Shown: positions 1-8,385 of the stretch, piece by piece
How positions within the stretch are numbered: position 1 is the first letter of the stretch
Layout of the letters: each line of letters begins with the position of its first letter
NCBI GenBank assembly: GCA_016699915.1
Contig: CP064990.1
Span: 62,001-126,000, forward strand
Direction of reading: 5' to 3'
DNA: 64,000 nt
Source of the DNA: Neisseriales bacterium
Lineage (GTDB): Bacteria; Pseudomonadota; Gammaproteobacteria; Burkholderiales; Q3-R57-64
Translations under genes and position numbers: made by a program
The notes under the pieces: generated by a model
What the model was told of the DNA's origin: nothing
Seen by the model: the letters and a program-made list of their open reading frames with translations, nothing else
Database searches by the model: none

Positions 1-118
1 TAATGGTTTGGCTGATCTGGCTACAGATGAACTAGTAGAGATTGCCGATATTGACGAAAAAAGAGCCAATCAGCTGATTTTGAAAGCAAGAGAACATTGG
101 CAAATCGACGAATCTTAA
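1..118 (+). CDS. nusA: Transcription termination/antitermination factor NusA, C-terminal end (partial)
   Basis: The reading frame enters from the left edge (codons start at base 2) and ends with TAA at 116-118. The 38 visible residues include LADLATDELVEIADIDE and end in KAREHWQIDES. This matches the last helix-hairpin-helix acidic repeat of proteobacterial NusA, which contacts RNA polymerase alpha CTD. The position directly upstream of infB is the classical nusA-infB operon order. The rest of the gene lies outside the window, so domain content cannot be checked. Confidence 0.85.
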   Translation, partial: NGLADLATDELVEIADIDEKRANQLILKAREHWQIDES

Positions 119-154
119 TGCGACGGTAAACGGCTAAGCAATTTAAGGGAACAT

Positions 155-2761
155 ATGGCCATCTATATCAAACAACTTGCTGTAGAGCTTGGCTTGTCCG
201 AAATACAACTGATCGAACAACTTCATGCAGTGGGCATTAAAAAAAGTCAAGCCGATGATCCGTTGACAAAATCGGAAAAGCAAGCACTGCTTGCACATTT
301 GCGGCAACTTTATGATAAAACTGCACGTAATACGCTCACCTTGGGTATTAAAAAACCAAGCCCCAGTCATACGTTGGTCAGTGGTGCTGTCAAAATTGAG
401 CGACGTAAACATCGCATGGTTATCCCCCCCCAAATACCCCCCTCATCTCAAACTTCTGTGCCATTGATAAGTGTAGATGCTGATGAAAAAGCTTCTGTAT
501 CAACTACTAGCAACACCACCAATATAGTATCTGCTCCTTTGACACCACAGGGTATTTCACAAGCACGCGCTATTCCAAAAAGTAGCACCAAATCAACCAA
601 TGGTACGGGCATTTTAACCGCTGAAGAAATTCAAGAACGTGAAGCAGAAGCTAAACGTCATCATGAATTACGTGTGCGTCAAGAAGTGCTCATGCATGAA
701 AAAATTGAAAGAGAAAACCGCCGACTAGCTACCGAAACAAATCAAACTGCTGGAAAAGATACACTTGCTAAACCGTTACCTGCACCAGCAAGCGTTTTAG
801 TAAAAAAGGATGGCAAAACCAAAAAAGGACAGCCTGTCGGTCGCGCTGAAGAGGGACGCGGCAAAAAATCGCTCAAGCTAATTTATCGTAGGAATGATCA
901 CTTAAGTGGGGAAAGAAGGTTTAAAAAAAAGGCATCACAAAAAAAACAGCGTGACAACCTCTCTGAACCCAACCTTTTTCAAGCACCAACTGAGCCGATT
1001 GTAAAGGAGATATTGGTACCGGAAACCATTTCCGTAGCAGAACTGGCTCATAAAATGGCCGTCAAAGGGACTGAAGTCATCAAAACCCTCATGCAGGTTG
1101 GTGTTATGGTCACCATTAATCAAATCTTGGATCAAGACACGGCGATGATCGTTGTGGGTGAAATGGGACATATTGCTAAACCAGCACCGATTGATAACCC
1201 AGAAATATACCTAGAGGACTCAACAGATGAAGCAGAGCAATTGCCTCGCCCACCTGTTGTCACCGTCATGGGCCATGTTGACCATGGCAAAACATCACTT
1301 TTGGATAATATTCGTCGTACCAAAGTAGCCACCACAGAAATGGGAGGCATTACACAACATATTGGTGCCTACCATGTCCAAACTAAAGATCACGTGATTA
1401 CCTTTTTAGATACGCCAGGTCATGAAGCTTTTGCAGCTATGCGAGCTAGCGGCGCTAAAGTAACAGACATTGTCGTTTTAGTCGTTGCGGCAGATGACGG
1501 CGTCATGCCACAAACACTAGAAGCTATTCACCATGCTAAAGCGGCTAAAGTACCCATTGTGGTTGCTGTCAATAAAATCGATAAAACAGGTGCCAATATT
1601 GAGCGAATTTATCAAGAACTTGCCAACCATGAAATGGTTCCGGAAAAGTGGGGAGGAGACACATTATTTGTGGAAGTTTCTGCCAAACAAGGAGTCAATA
1701 TTGATGGGTTGCTTGATGCTATTTTGTTGCAAGCTGAAGTACTAGAACTCAAAGCACCTGTACTCACCCCTGCTAAAGGCACCATTATCGAAGCTAGGTT
1801 AGACAAAGGAAGAGGATCCGTTGCAACAATTTTAGTACAATCAGGCACTTTAAGAAGGGGGGATATGCTGCTTGCTGGGACTGTGTTTGGTCGTATCCGT
1901 GCCATGGTTGATGAAAATGGTCATGCTATTGAGTCAGCGGGTCCATCTATGCCCGTCAGTATTTTCGGTCTTTCAGATATCCCCCAAACTTGGGTAGATG
2001 CTGTAGTACTCAGCAATGAAAAAAGAGCGCGGGAGATTTCTTTATTTCGTGCTGGCAAATTCCGCGACGTCCGGTTAGCCAAGCTTCATGCTGACTTGAC
2101 GGAAAACCCGATGCAGATGACTGAAAGTAGTGCGCAATCTGTCTCGATTATCATTAAAGCTGACACACAAGGATCTTATGAGGCCTTATCCAATAGCCTA
2201 CGGAAAATTTCAACGGATGAGGTAACCGTGCAAGTCTTGCATTCTGGCGTTGGGAATATTACCGAATCTGATATCAATCTTGCTATTGCATCACATGCTT
2301 TGATCATTGGGTTCAATACTAAAGCCGATGCGACAACCAAAAAGCTCGCTGAAGTTAATGGCATCGCAATTCATTACCATAGCGTAATTTATGATGTTAT
2401 CAACCAAATACGAGATATCGCCTCCGGCACACTTGCTCCTGAGCGAAAAGAAAATAAGATCGGTTTAGCCGAAATTCGTCAGATTATTAGCGTCTCTAAA
2501 ATTGGTAATATTGCCGGATGTATGGTTGTTGAGGGCTTGGTTAAAAAAAATGCTCACGCAAGACTGATACGTGACCAAACGCTATTACACATCGGAGAAA
2601 TTGCATCACTTAAACACCTCAAAGATGACGCCAAAGAAGTCAGGCAAGGCTACGAATGTGGTGTTGTACTTAGGGGCTATAACGATATTGCTGTGGGCGA
2701 TCAACTGGAAATCTTTGAAGTTGAAGAAGTTGCGCGCACCCTAAGCAATTCAGGACAATAG
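155..2761 (+). CDS. infB: Translation initiation factor IF-2
   Basis: GTPase that brings initiator fMet-tRNA to the 30S subunit and promotes subunit joining. The 868-residue product has the usual bacterial layout: a small N-terminal IF2 domain, a long Lys/Glu/Ala-rich linker (about residues 70-280), a second IF2_N domain near residue 290, then the G domain. The G domain shows GHVDHGKTS (G1, about residue 372), DTPGHEAF (G3), NKIDK (G4) and SAKQG (G5). C-terminal domains II-IV follow. The ATG at 155 has AAGGGA about 8 bases upstream. It lies 36 bases after nusA and 25 bases before rbfA, so co-transcription is likely. Runs of A and C in the linker leave the frame intact. Confidence 0.98.
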   Translation: MAIYIKQLAVELGLSEIQLIEQLHAVGIKKSQADDPLTKSEKQALLAHLRQLYDKTARNTLTLGIKKPSPSHTLVSGAVKIERRKHRMVIPPQIPPSSQTSVPLISVDADEKASVSTTSNTTNIVSAPLTPQGISQARAIPKSSTKSTNGTGILTAEEIQEREAEAKRHHELRVRQEVLMHEKIERENRRLATETNQTAGKDTLAKPLPAPASVLVKKDGKTKKGQPVGRAEEGRGKKSLKLIYRRNDHLSGERRFKKKASQKKQRDNLSEPNLFQAPTEPIVKEILVPETISVAELAHKMAVKGTEVIKTLMQVGVMVTINQILDQDTAMIVVGEMGHIAKPAPIDNPEIYLEDSTDEAEQLPRPPVVTVMGHVDHGKTSLLDNIRRTKVATTEMGGITQHIGAYHVQTKDHVITFLDTPGHEAFAAMRASGAKVTDIVVLVVAADDGVMPQTLEAIHHAKAAKVPIVVAVNKIDKTGANIERIYQELANHEMVPEKWGGDTLFVEVSAKQGVNIDGLLDAILLQAEVLELKAPVLTPAKGTIIEARLDKGRGSVATILVQSGTLRRGDMLLAGTVFGRIRAMVDENGHAIESAGPSMPVSIFGLSDIPQTWVDAVVLSNEKRAREISLFRAGKFRDVRLAKLHADLTENPMQMTESSAQSVSIIIKADTQGSYEALSNSLRKISTDEVTVQVLHSGVGNITESDINLAIASHALIIGFNTKADATTKKLAEVNGIAIHYHSVIYDVINQIRDIASGTLAPERKENKIGLAEIRQIISVSKIGNIAGCMVVEGLVKKNAHARLIRDQTLLHIGEIASLKHLKDDAKEVRQGYECGVVLRGYNDIAVGDQLEIFEVEEVARTLSNSGQ

Positions 2762-2786
2762 GCATCTTAATTGCGGAAAGACGGGC

Positions 2787-3149
2787 ATGACCATGATGCG
2801 GCACAATAAAAGCTTTTCGCGGATCGATCGGATCCAAAAGCAAATATTGCAGGAGCTAGCTAAACTGATTTGTACCGATTTGAAAGACCCAAGATTGAGT
2901 CGCGTCATACCAACAGAAATCCACGTTTCAAAAGATTGTGCTGTTGCCAAAGTATACTACACGATATTAGCTGCTCAACCTTGTGAACATGTCCAAGCTG
3001 CACTGGATAATGCAGCAGGTTACTTCCGTAGCAAAATCGGCCAAAAAATCCTACTATTTACTACGCCCCAGTTGCATTTCATCTATGACCATTCTGTTGA
3101 ACAGGGCGCTAAAATAGATCGCTTGCTCGCACAAATTCAGCAAGAGTAA
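2787..3149 (+). CDS. rbfA: 30S ribosome-binding factor A
   Basis: Assembly factor that binds immature 30S subunits near the 5' end of 16S rRNA and is needed for late maturation and cold growth. The 120-residue product has the KH-like family pattern: ISRIQKQI-type start (here SRIDRIQKQILQELA), DPRL near residue 33, and an AKVYYT strand. Length is normal. It follows infB by 25 bases. The ATG at 2787 is followed closely by two further ATGs (2793, 2796); the true start could be any of these. In most relatives truB follows; here the next gene is glutaredoxin, so the block has been rearranged just after rbfA. Confidence 0.95.
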   Translation: MTMMRHNKSFSRIDRIQKQILQELAKLICTDLKDPRLSRVIPTEIHVSKDCAVAKVYYTILAAQPCEHVQAALDNAAGYFRSKIGQKILLFTTPQLHFIYDHSVEQGAKIDRLLAQIQQE

Positions 3150-3193
3150 AATTGAACACATATTTCGCATCCTATTTTTTCGCCATCAATCAA

Positions 3194-3478
3194 ATGTCTA
3201 ATATCGTTTTGTATACCACACTTGCTTGTCCTTATTGCAAAATGGCAAAACAACTGTTAGCAAGTAAAAAGTCTGTAACTATTCAAGAAATTCGCATTGA
3301 TCTAGAAACGCAACAAAAAATGGAAATGATACGTTTGACTGGACAGCGCACAGTACCACAGATTTTTGTGAACGGCACCCATATTGGCGGTTATGATGAC
3401 CTTTGTGCACTCAATCAGACTGGCAAGCTTGATACACTGCTTATTGATAAAGAAGGATCGTCATGGCCACAAAGATAA
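3194..3478 (+). CDS. grxC: Glutaredoxin 3
   Basis: Small GSH-dependent dithiol oxidoreductase that reduces disulfides and mixed disulfides in the cytoplasm. The 94-residue product carries the dithiol active site CPYC near residue 12, the TVPQIF cis-proline segment and the GGYDDL glutathione-binding loop. A TTG codon at 3152 would add 14 residues, but those (NTYFASYFFAINQ) are outside the family, so the ATG at 3194 is preferred. No strong Shine-Dalgarno is visible. The 3' end overlaps secB by 16 bases. The grxC-secB-gpsA order is the usual betaproteobacterial one. Confidence 0.92.
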   Translation: MSNIVLYTTLACPYCKMAKQLLASKKSVTIQEIRIDLETQQKMEMIRLTGQRTVPQIFVNGTHIGGYDDLCALNQTGKLDTLLIDKEGSSWPQR

Positions 3479-3942
3479 ATAAAAAAGCACCCAAAACAAA
3501 TCAGCCCGTTGTAACAATTGAAAAAATATATATCAATGATATATCGTTGGAATTGCCGAATGTGCCCGCCATTTTTCTTGAACAGGGCGAATTAAAAATA
3601 GACACAAAAATTCGTACAGAATCCGCTTTATTTCATGATGACCTTTACCAATGTTCAGTCATTGTTACCATAATCGCTAAACTAGTCGATCAGCGCACTG
3701 TTTTTCTAGTTGAGGTATCGCAATCGGGGATCTTTCGTATGCTAAACATGTCAAAAGGAAAATTGGAAGTCACGCTCAGCGTTACTTGCCCGAACATGCT
3801 TTTCCCTTATGCTAGAGAAGCTGTGTCCAATTTAATTAGTCACGCTGGTTTTCCGCCCATACTCCTTTCACCGATTAATTTTGAAGCTTTGTATTTACAA
3901 CAGCGGCAGCAAAATGGAACAAGCATACCTGCATCAGAATAA
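3463..3942 (+). CDS. secB: Protein-export chaperone SecB
   Basis: Tetrameric cytoplasmic chaperone that keeps preproteins unfolded and hands them to SecA. The 159-residue product has the SecB core: IEKIYINDISLELPN near residue 20, an FHDDLYQCSVIVTI-like strand, the CPNMLFPYAREAVSNL segment and GFPPILLSPINFEALY. An AAGGA lies just ahead of the ATG at 3463, inside the grxC end. The overlap with grxC suggests translational coupling. Length is typical. Confidence 0.97.
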   Translation: MATKINKKAPKTNQPVVTIEKIYINDISLELPNVPAIFLEQGELKIDTKIRTESALFHDDLYQCSVIVTIIAKLVDQRTVFLVEVSQSGIFRMLNMSKGKLEVTLSVTCPNMLFPYAREAVSNLISHAGFPPILLSPINFEALYLQQRQQNGTSIPASE

Positions 3943-3978
3943 ACACATAGCACTCATGGTTAATTGCGTAACAAAACG

Positions 3979-4989
3979 ATGAAACTCTCAATACTCGGCG
4001 GTGGTGCATGGGGCACAGCACTTGCAGTGACGTTGTCTCAAAAGCATGTTGTAACGTGGTGGGTCAGAAGCACCCAACAAGCTGAGAAAATGAAAAACGA
4101 AAGGCGTAATCATCAATATTTACCGCATTACCAACTACCTGCCTCAATTAATATACAGCATCACCTTGAGCAAGCGATCAGGCAAGCTAGCTTAATCATC
4201 TTAGCAACACCTGTTATAGGTTTTAGAGAAACACTACAAAGCCTTAAGGCGCTCAATCATCCGCTACCTCCCTTGCTATGGGCATGCAAAGGTTTTGAGG
4301 CAAAAAGCGGTTTATTACCACACGCAATCTTACTAGAAACGCTACCAACCCATACTCAATATGGACTATTATGCGGCCCTAGTTTTGCCGAAGAAGTAGC
4401 CAAAGGTTTACCAACTGCTATCGTTATCGCCTCAAAAGATAAGGTATTTGCCTGTGAAACGGCTCGATCTTTAAGCCACCAGCGCTTGCGTTGTTACGCT
4501 AATACTGATCTGATCGGTGCTGAAATTGGTGCAGCAGCAAAAAATGTAATAGCCATTGCCACGGGTGTAGTAGATGGTTTAGCGCTTGGCCTCAATGCAA
4601 GGTCAGCCCTCATTACAAGAGGTCTTGCCGAAATTAGTATGTTAATTGCTGCCATGGGCGGACATCCTAAAACATTATCTGGTTTGTCAGGTATCGGTGA
4701 CCTGATTCTGACTTGTACAGGTGCTCTTTCTCGGAATCGTCAATTTGGTCTAAAAATTGCTCAAGGGGCAACAACCCAAGAAATTTTATCTAATACCAAA
4801 CATGTGGTAGAAGGCATCCAAACAACTTATGAAATTAAAAAACTAGCTACGCAATATCAATTAGATATGCCCATTACGGAAGCTGTGTATAACCTACTGG
4901 AAGGTCGTATGTCTGCAAACGATATGGTGGCATGCCTAATGGAGCGCGAAACAAAATTGGAGTTTGGTAACATCCCTGACGCTGAATAA
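3979..4989 (+). CDS. gpsA: Glycerol-3-phosphate dehydrogenase [NAD(P)+]
   Basis: Reduces dihydroxyacetone phosphate to sn-glycerol 3-phosphate, the start of phospholipid synthesis. The 336-residue product begins MKLSILGGGAWGTALA, the NAD-binding GxGxxG fold. It carries the catalytic-lysine region GAAAKNVIAIATGVVDG (about residue 190) and the C-terminal GLSGIGDLILTCTG. A TTG at 3964 would add five residues; the ATG at 3979 matches family starts better. It follows secB by 36 bases and precedes fis by 14, so it is probably in one transcript with grxC and secB. Confidence 0.96.
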   Translation: MKLSILGGGAWGTALAVTLSQKHVVTWWVRSTQQAEKMKNERRNHQYLPHYQLPASINIQHHLEQAIRQASLIILATPVIGFRETLQSLKALNHPLPPLLWACKGFEAKSGLLPHAILLETLPTHTQYGLLCGPSFAEEVAKGLPTAIVIASKDKVFACETARSLSHQRLRCYANTDLIGAEIGAAAKNVIAIATGVVDGLALGLNARSALITRGLAEISMLIAAMGGHPKTLSGLSGIGDLILTCTGALSRNRQFGLKIAQGATTQEILSNTKHVVEGIQTTYEIKKLATQYQLDMPITEAVYNLLEGRMSANDMVACLMERETKLEFGNIPDAE

Positions 4990-5003
4990 ATGAAAGTTTG
5001 ACC

Positions 5004-5240
5004 ATGATTCAAGATGATAATATTGCCGTAATTATTCGCGAAGCACTTGAAAAATATTTCCGTGATTTAGATGGTGAGCAACCAAATCATATCTACAGCA
5101 TGTTATTAAAAAGGGTGGAAAAGCCACTATTGGAAATAGTACTGTCTCGTGCTAAAGGTAATCAAACTTGTGCCGCTACCATGCTCGGTATTAATCGCAA
5201 TACCTTGCGCAAAAAACTAAAAAGTTACAACATAGATTGA
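5004..5240 (+). CDS. fis: Fis family nucleoid-associated DNA-binding protein
   Basis: Small DNA-bending regulator of nucleoid structure and of stable-RNA promoters. The 78-residue product ends in the Fis helix-turn-helix, with QTCAATMLGINRNTLRKKL as the recognition region. YFRDLDGEQPNHIYSMLL in the N-terminal half matches betaproteobacterial Fis. A TTG at 4998 is possible but the ATG at 5004 is preferred. In relatives fis often follows dusB; here it follows gpsA. Confidence 0.93.
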   Translation: MIQDDNIAVIIREALEKYFRDLDGEQPNHIYSMLLKRVEKPLLEIVLSRAKGNQTCAATMLGINRNTLRKKLKSYNID

Positions 5241-5273
5241 CTATACCTGTCAATATTGATTGTGGTTGACAAC

Positions 5274-5846
5274 ATGAAGCGGTTTCATTTACCTGCCTAT
5301 TCGCATATTCGGCTTGCCAAAGCAAGATTAAAAAGAGGGGGTATCATTGCCTATGCTACTGAATCTTGTTTTGGATTGGGTTGTCTGCCGAGCCATCATC
5401 GTGCCTTAAAAAGGCTATTGCGTATTAAAAAGCGTCCCGCACACAAAGGTATGATCGTGGTTGGTGCAAATCCTGAGCAGTTGCAGTCATTCATGGCGCC
5501 CCTAACTGGTAAAACGCAGCACTATATCAAGCAACATTGGCCTGGACACTATACTTTGTTACTGCATACCTCACGTCGCGTTCTGCCACATCTACGAGGT
5601 ATCGGACAAGATCGTATTGCGTTGCGCTTAACTGCCGAGCCCAATGTTGCCGCGCTCTGTCATGCATTGGGCACGCCTTTGGTCTCAACTTCGGCAAATA
5701 TCGCTAAGCAACGCACTCTTAAACAAGCACGGGATTGCCGAAAACAGTTCGGTTATCGGGTTTTAGCTTTGCCGGGTAAAATCGGAAAGCATGCTATGCC
5801 TTCCACAATTATTGATACAATAAGCGGTCAGATTTTGCGTTCATGA
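5274..5846 (+). CDS. tsaC: Threonylcarbamoyl-AMP synthase (YrdC/Sua5 type)
   Basis: Makes threonylcarbamoyl-AMP from threonine, bicarbonate and ATP for the t6A37 modification of ANN-decoding tRNAs. The 190-residue product is a single YrdC domain: GGIIAYATESCFGLGC near residue 16, KKRPAHKGMIVV (the KxR..K..ID region), RIALRLTAEP, and the LVSTSANI signature about residue 145. Length fits TsaC rather than the longer Sua5. A TTG at 5256 would add six residues; the ATG at 5274 is chosen. It lies 33 bases after fis on the same strand. Confidence 0.93.
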   Translation: MKRFHLPAYSHIRLAKARLKRGGIIAYATESCFGLGCLPSHHRALKRLLRIKKRPAHKGMIVVGANPEQLQSFMAPLTGKTQHYIKQHWPGHYTLLLHTSRRVLPHLRGIGQDRIALRLTAEPNVAALCHALGTPLVSTSANIAKQRTLKQARDCRKQFGYRVLALPGKIGKHAMPSTIIDTISGQILRS

Positions 5847-5893
5847 TAGAACAACACGCTGTGTAGCTTGGGTCAATATAACCGGAAAATATC

Positions 5894-6565
5894 ATGTCAG
5901 AATTAGCGACCATCGTAAACTTACTGAGTCACGCAACAATCGTTGTCAAACTGACATTGTTGGTGTTGGTGATCCTATCTGCACTTTCTTGGGGTCTAAT
6001 GGGTCAGAAAATAATCCTGTTGCACCGTACATACCATGGCGACAAAATATTCAATAAGCAATTTTGGCAAGGTGGGGATATGAATGCACTATATCAAAAA
6101 CTCGTTAACCAACCCACCCAAAGCGTCTTACAGCGTATTTTTTGTGCAGGTTTTGGGGAATGCTTAAAACTGGCCAGTAATAACCAAGCTTCCTCTATTC
6201 AATTGATTGAAAGCACGCGTCGCGCTATGAAAGCTGCGGCGCAACGCGAAATTCATATACTCGAATCTCATCATTCATTCCTCGCAACTGTCGGCTCGGT
6301 TAGCCCTTATATTGGTCTATTTGGCACCGTATGGGGCATCATGCACGCCTTTATGGGGTTAGAGCATACTACCCAAACGACCTTACAGGCCGTAGCGCCT
6401 GGCATTGCAGAAGCATTAATCGCTACAGCTGTTGGTTTATTTGCAGCGATTCCCGCAACAATTGGATATAACCGTTTTACAGCAGAAATTGAGCAATTGA
6501 TGACGCATATTGACGTTTTTGTCGAAGAATTTTCCAATATCTTACAAAGAAAGCTGCCTAGATAG
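5894..6565 (+). CDS. tolQ: TolQ inner-membrane proton-channel subunit, standing alone
   Basis: MotA/TolQ/ExbB family proton-channel subunit; with TolR it drives TolA for outer-membrane constriction at division. The 223-residue product has an N-terminal membrane helix (residues 15-38), a cytoplasmic loop with RRAMKAAAQREI, then two membrane segments with the channel motifs VGSVSPYIGLFGTVWGIM and GIAEALIATAVGLFAAIPA. The start (NLLSHATIVVKLTLLVLV) matches TolQ better than ExbB. No tolR, tolA, tolB or pal follows: the next gene, recJ, converges 18 bases away. CpoB, another Tol-Pal partner, is also isolated at 52.9 kb. Confidence 0.9.
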   Translation: MSELATIVNLLSHATIVVKLTLLVLVILSALSWGLMGQKIILLHRTYHGDKIFNKQFWQGGDMNALYQKLVNQPTQSVLQRIFCAGFGECLKLASNNQASSIQLIESTRRAMKAAAQREIHILESHHSFLATVGSVSPYIGLFGTVWGIMHAFMGLEHTTQTTLQAVAPGIAEALIATAVGLFAAIPATIGYNRFTAEIEQLMTHIDVFVEEFSNILQRKLPR

Positions 6566-6583
6566 TTACCTTGGTAGACCATT

Positions 6584-8284
6584 TCAGCGACTATTCAAGT
6601 CAGGCGCTACCCAGTGTTTAATATACAATTGGACGCTTTTTTGATTTCGCCAAGTATTGGGTATCAACTGATAAACCGCATGAATGCAATCCGGCAATGG
6701 ATGCGTAGCGTGAAATAGCATGCCTTCAAATGTTTCAGCATGTTTTTTCAATATCAACTTTAAATGTTTATCGGCCACAAGTTGCTGTGAATCAACCGTA
6801 AAGCAATCATAAAAAAACGGCGCCTCAAAACCTCTTCCCCATACCTGTTGCTCCAGTTGCTTAGCAACATTAAACAGCATGTCTTGGTTATCAAGGTGTC
6901 CGTCTGTATCATAATATCTTGTTAACAAGGCCTCGTTCAGCTGCTCTTTGGCAACACGCTCAAATAAATCCGAAAAATATGTCAAGTCTTCGGGTGCAAT
7001 GCTTAATCCAGCAGCCATATCATGTCCACCAAACCGATTCAACAAACCAGGCTGGCGTTGATTAACGACATCCAGTGCATGACGAATATTAAAACCTGCT
7101 ATAGAACGAGCAGATCCACATAATTCACCCTGTTCAGATAAAGCAAAAACAATAGTTGGCCGATAAAAACGATCTTTGAGTCGCGAAGCCAATATACCAA
7201 CAACACCTAGATGCCAATTTTGGTCATATAGCGTCAAGGTACAACGATAGGCAGTATTCAACGAAACTGCTTGAAGTGCATCCTTCTGCATCGCTGTTTC
7301 AACAGCTCGTCGCTCATTATTGAGCTGTTCAAGTTGTTCGGCAAGTTTGCTAGCATGCACGGCATTTTGCTCAAGTAAACAAGCAATACCAGTAGTCATA
7401 TCATCCATGCGACCAGCCGCATTCAAGCGGGGACCAATCGCATAACTCAAATCAAAAGCCGAAGCACAATGAATTGCCTTTTTGGCCACCGCAAACAATG
7501 CTTTGGTGCCAATATGACACAGACCAGAACGGATATGACGCAGACCTTGCTCAACTAAAATGCGATTATTTTGATCTAATTGAGCCACATCTGAAATGGT
7601 GCCAATGGCTACCCAATCTAGTAATTCAGCCATATTTGGAACTGGCTGGTTAGAAAAAGCACCCCGAGCACGTAATTCAGCACGTAATGCTAGTAAAACA
7701 TAAAAAATGACGCCAACACCCGCTAAATATTTGGAAGGAAAAAGGCATCCCGGCTGATTCGGATTGACAATTAAGGCATTAGGCAATGCATCGCCGGGCA
7801 GATGGTGATCGGTAATGAAAACCTCTATACCCAATTCATGAGCACGTGCTACCCCTTCAAAACTACTGATACCGTTGTCTAGGGTAATAATAATGTTTGG
7901 ATTTTTTTGCGCAGCATATTCTACAATTTGCGCAGTCAGGCCATAACCATATTTGAATCGATTCGGCACCATGAATTCAACCCGTGCCCCCATTTTGGAC
8001 AAGCCTTCCATGGCAACTGCACAGGCCGTAGCACCATCTGCATCATAGTCAGCAATCAACAGTAAACGTTGATGATTTTGAATCGCATCGGCCAATCTTG
8101 CTGCCATGGTTTCGCAATTTTTAAGCTGGCTAAATGGCAACAAAGCAGCAAAACTGCAATCCATTTGGTCGGGTGAAGTAATACCGCGCGCCGCATAAAG
8201 TCTTGACATAAGTGGCGTGATACCACTCGCTACGAGCCGCTGATAAGCTATTTTGTCATAGGGGCGAATGCGAACATTGATCAT
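6584..8284 (-). CDS. recJ: Single-stranded-DNA-specific exonuclease RecJ
   Basis: 5'-3' exonuclease acting on single-stranded DNA in recombination and mismatch repair. The 566-residue product has the DHH phosphoesterase motifs in order: ADYDADGATACA near residue 98, ITLDNGISS, TDHHLPG near residue 160, and the DHHA1 part with GPRLNAAGRMDDM. A C-terminal segment with GFNIRHALD and GGHDMAAGLSI follows. Length is normal. The ATG at 8284 reads MINVRIRPYDK. It converges with tolQ and no obvious terminator lies in the 18-base gap. Confidence 0.97.
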   Translation of the reverse strand: MINVRIRPYDKIAYQRLVASGITPLMSRLYAARGITSPDQMDCSFAALLPFSQLKNCETMAARLADAIQNHQRLLLIADYDADGATACAVAMEGLSKMGARVEFMVPNRFKYGYGLTAQIVEYAAQKNPNIIITLDNGISSFEGVARAHELGIEVFITDHHLPGDALPNALIVNPNQPGCLFPSKYLAGVGVIFYVLLALRAELRARGAFSNQPVPNMAELLDWVAIGTISDVAQLDQNNRILVEQGLRHIRSGLCHIGTKALFAVAKKAIHCASAFDLSYAIGPRLNAAGRMDDMTTGIACLLEQNAVHASKLAEQLEQLNNERRAVETAMQKDALQAVSLNTAYRCTLTLYDQNWHLGVVGILASRLKDRFYRPTIVFALSEQGELCGSARSIAGFNIRHALDVVNQRQPGLLNRFGGHDMAAGLSIAPEDLTYFSDLFERVAKEQLNEALLTRYYDTDGHLDNQDMLFNVAKQLEQQVWGRGFEAPFFYDCFTVDSQQLVADKHLKLILKKHAETFEGMLFHATHPLPDCIHAVYQLIPNTWRNQKSVQLYIKHWVAPDLNSR

Positions 8285-8385
8285 TCAAATATCCTATGCC
8301 AAAGTATTGTAAGTATAGCGTTAGGATCGGCTAAGCAACCGTGTTCTAGTAAGTGTCATGCCCAATAACTAACTAAGAAAACTAC

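Noticed and set aside
3152..3193. TTG start of grxC
   Set aside because: The added 14 residues lie outside the glutaredoxin fold; the ATG at 3194 gives normal length.
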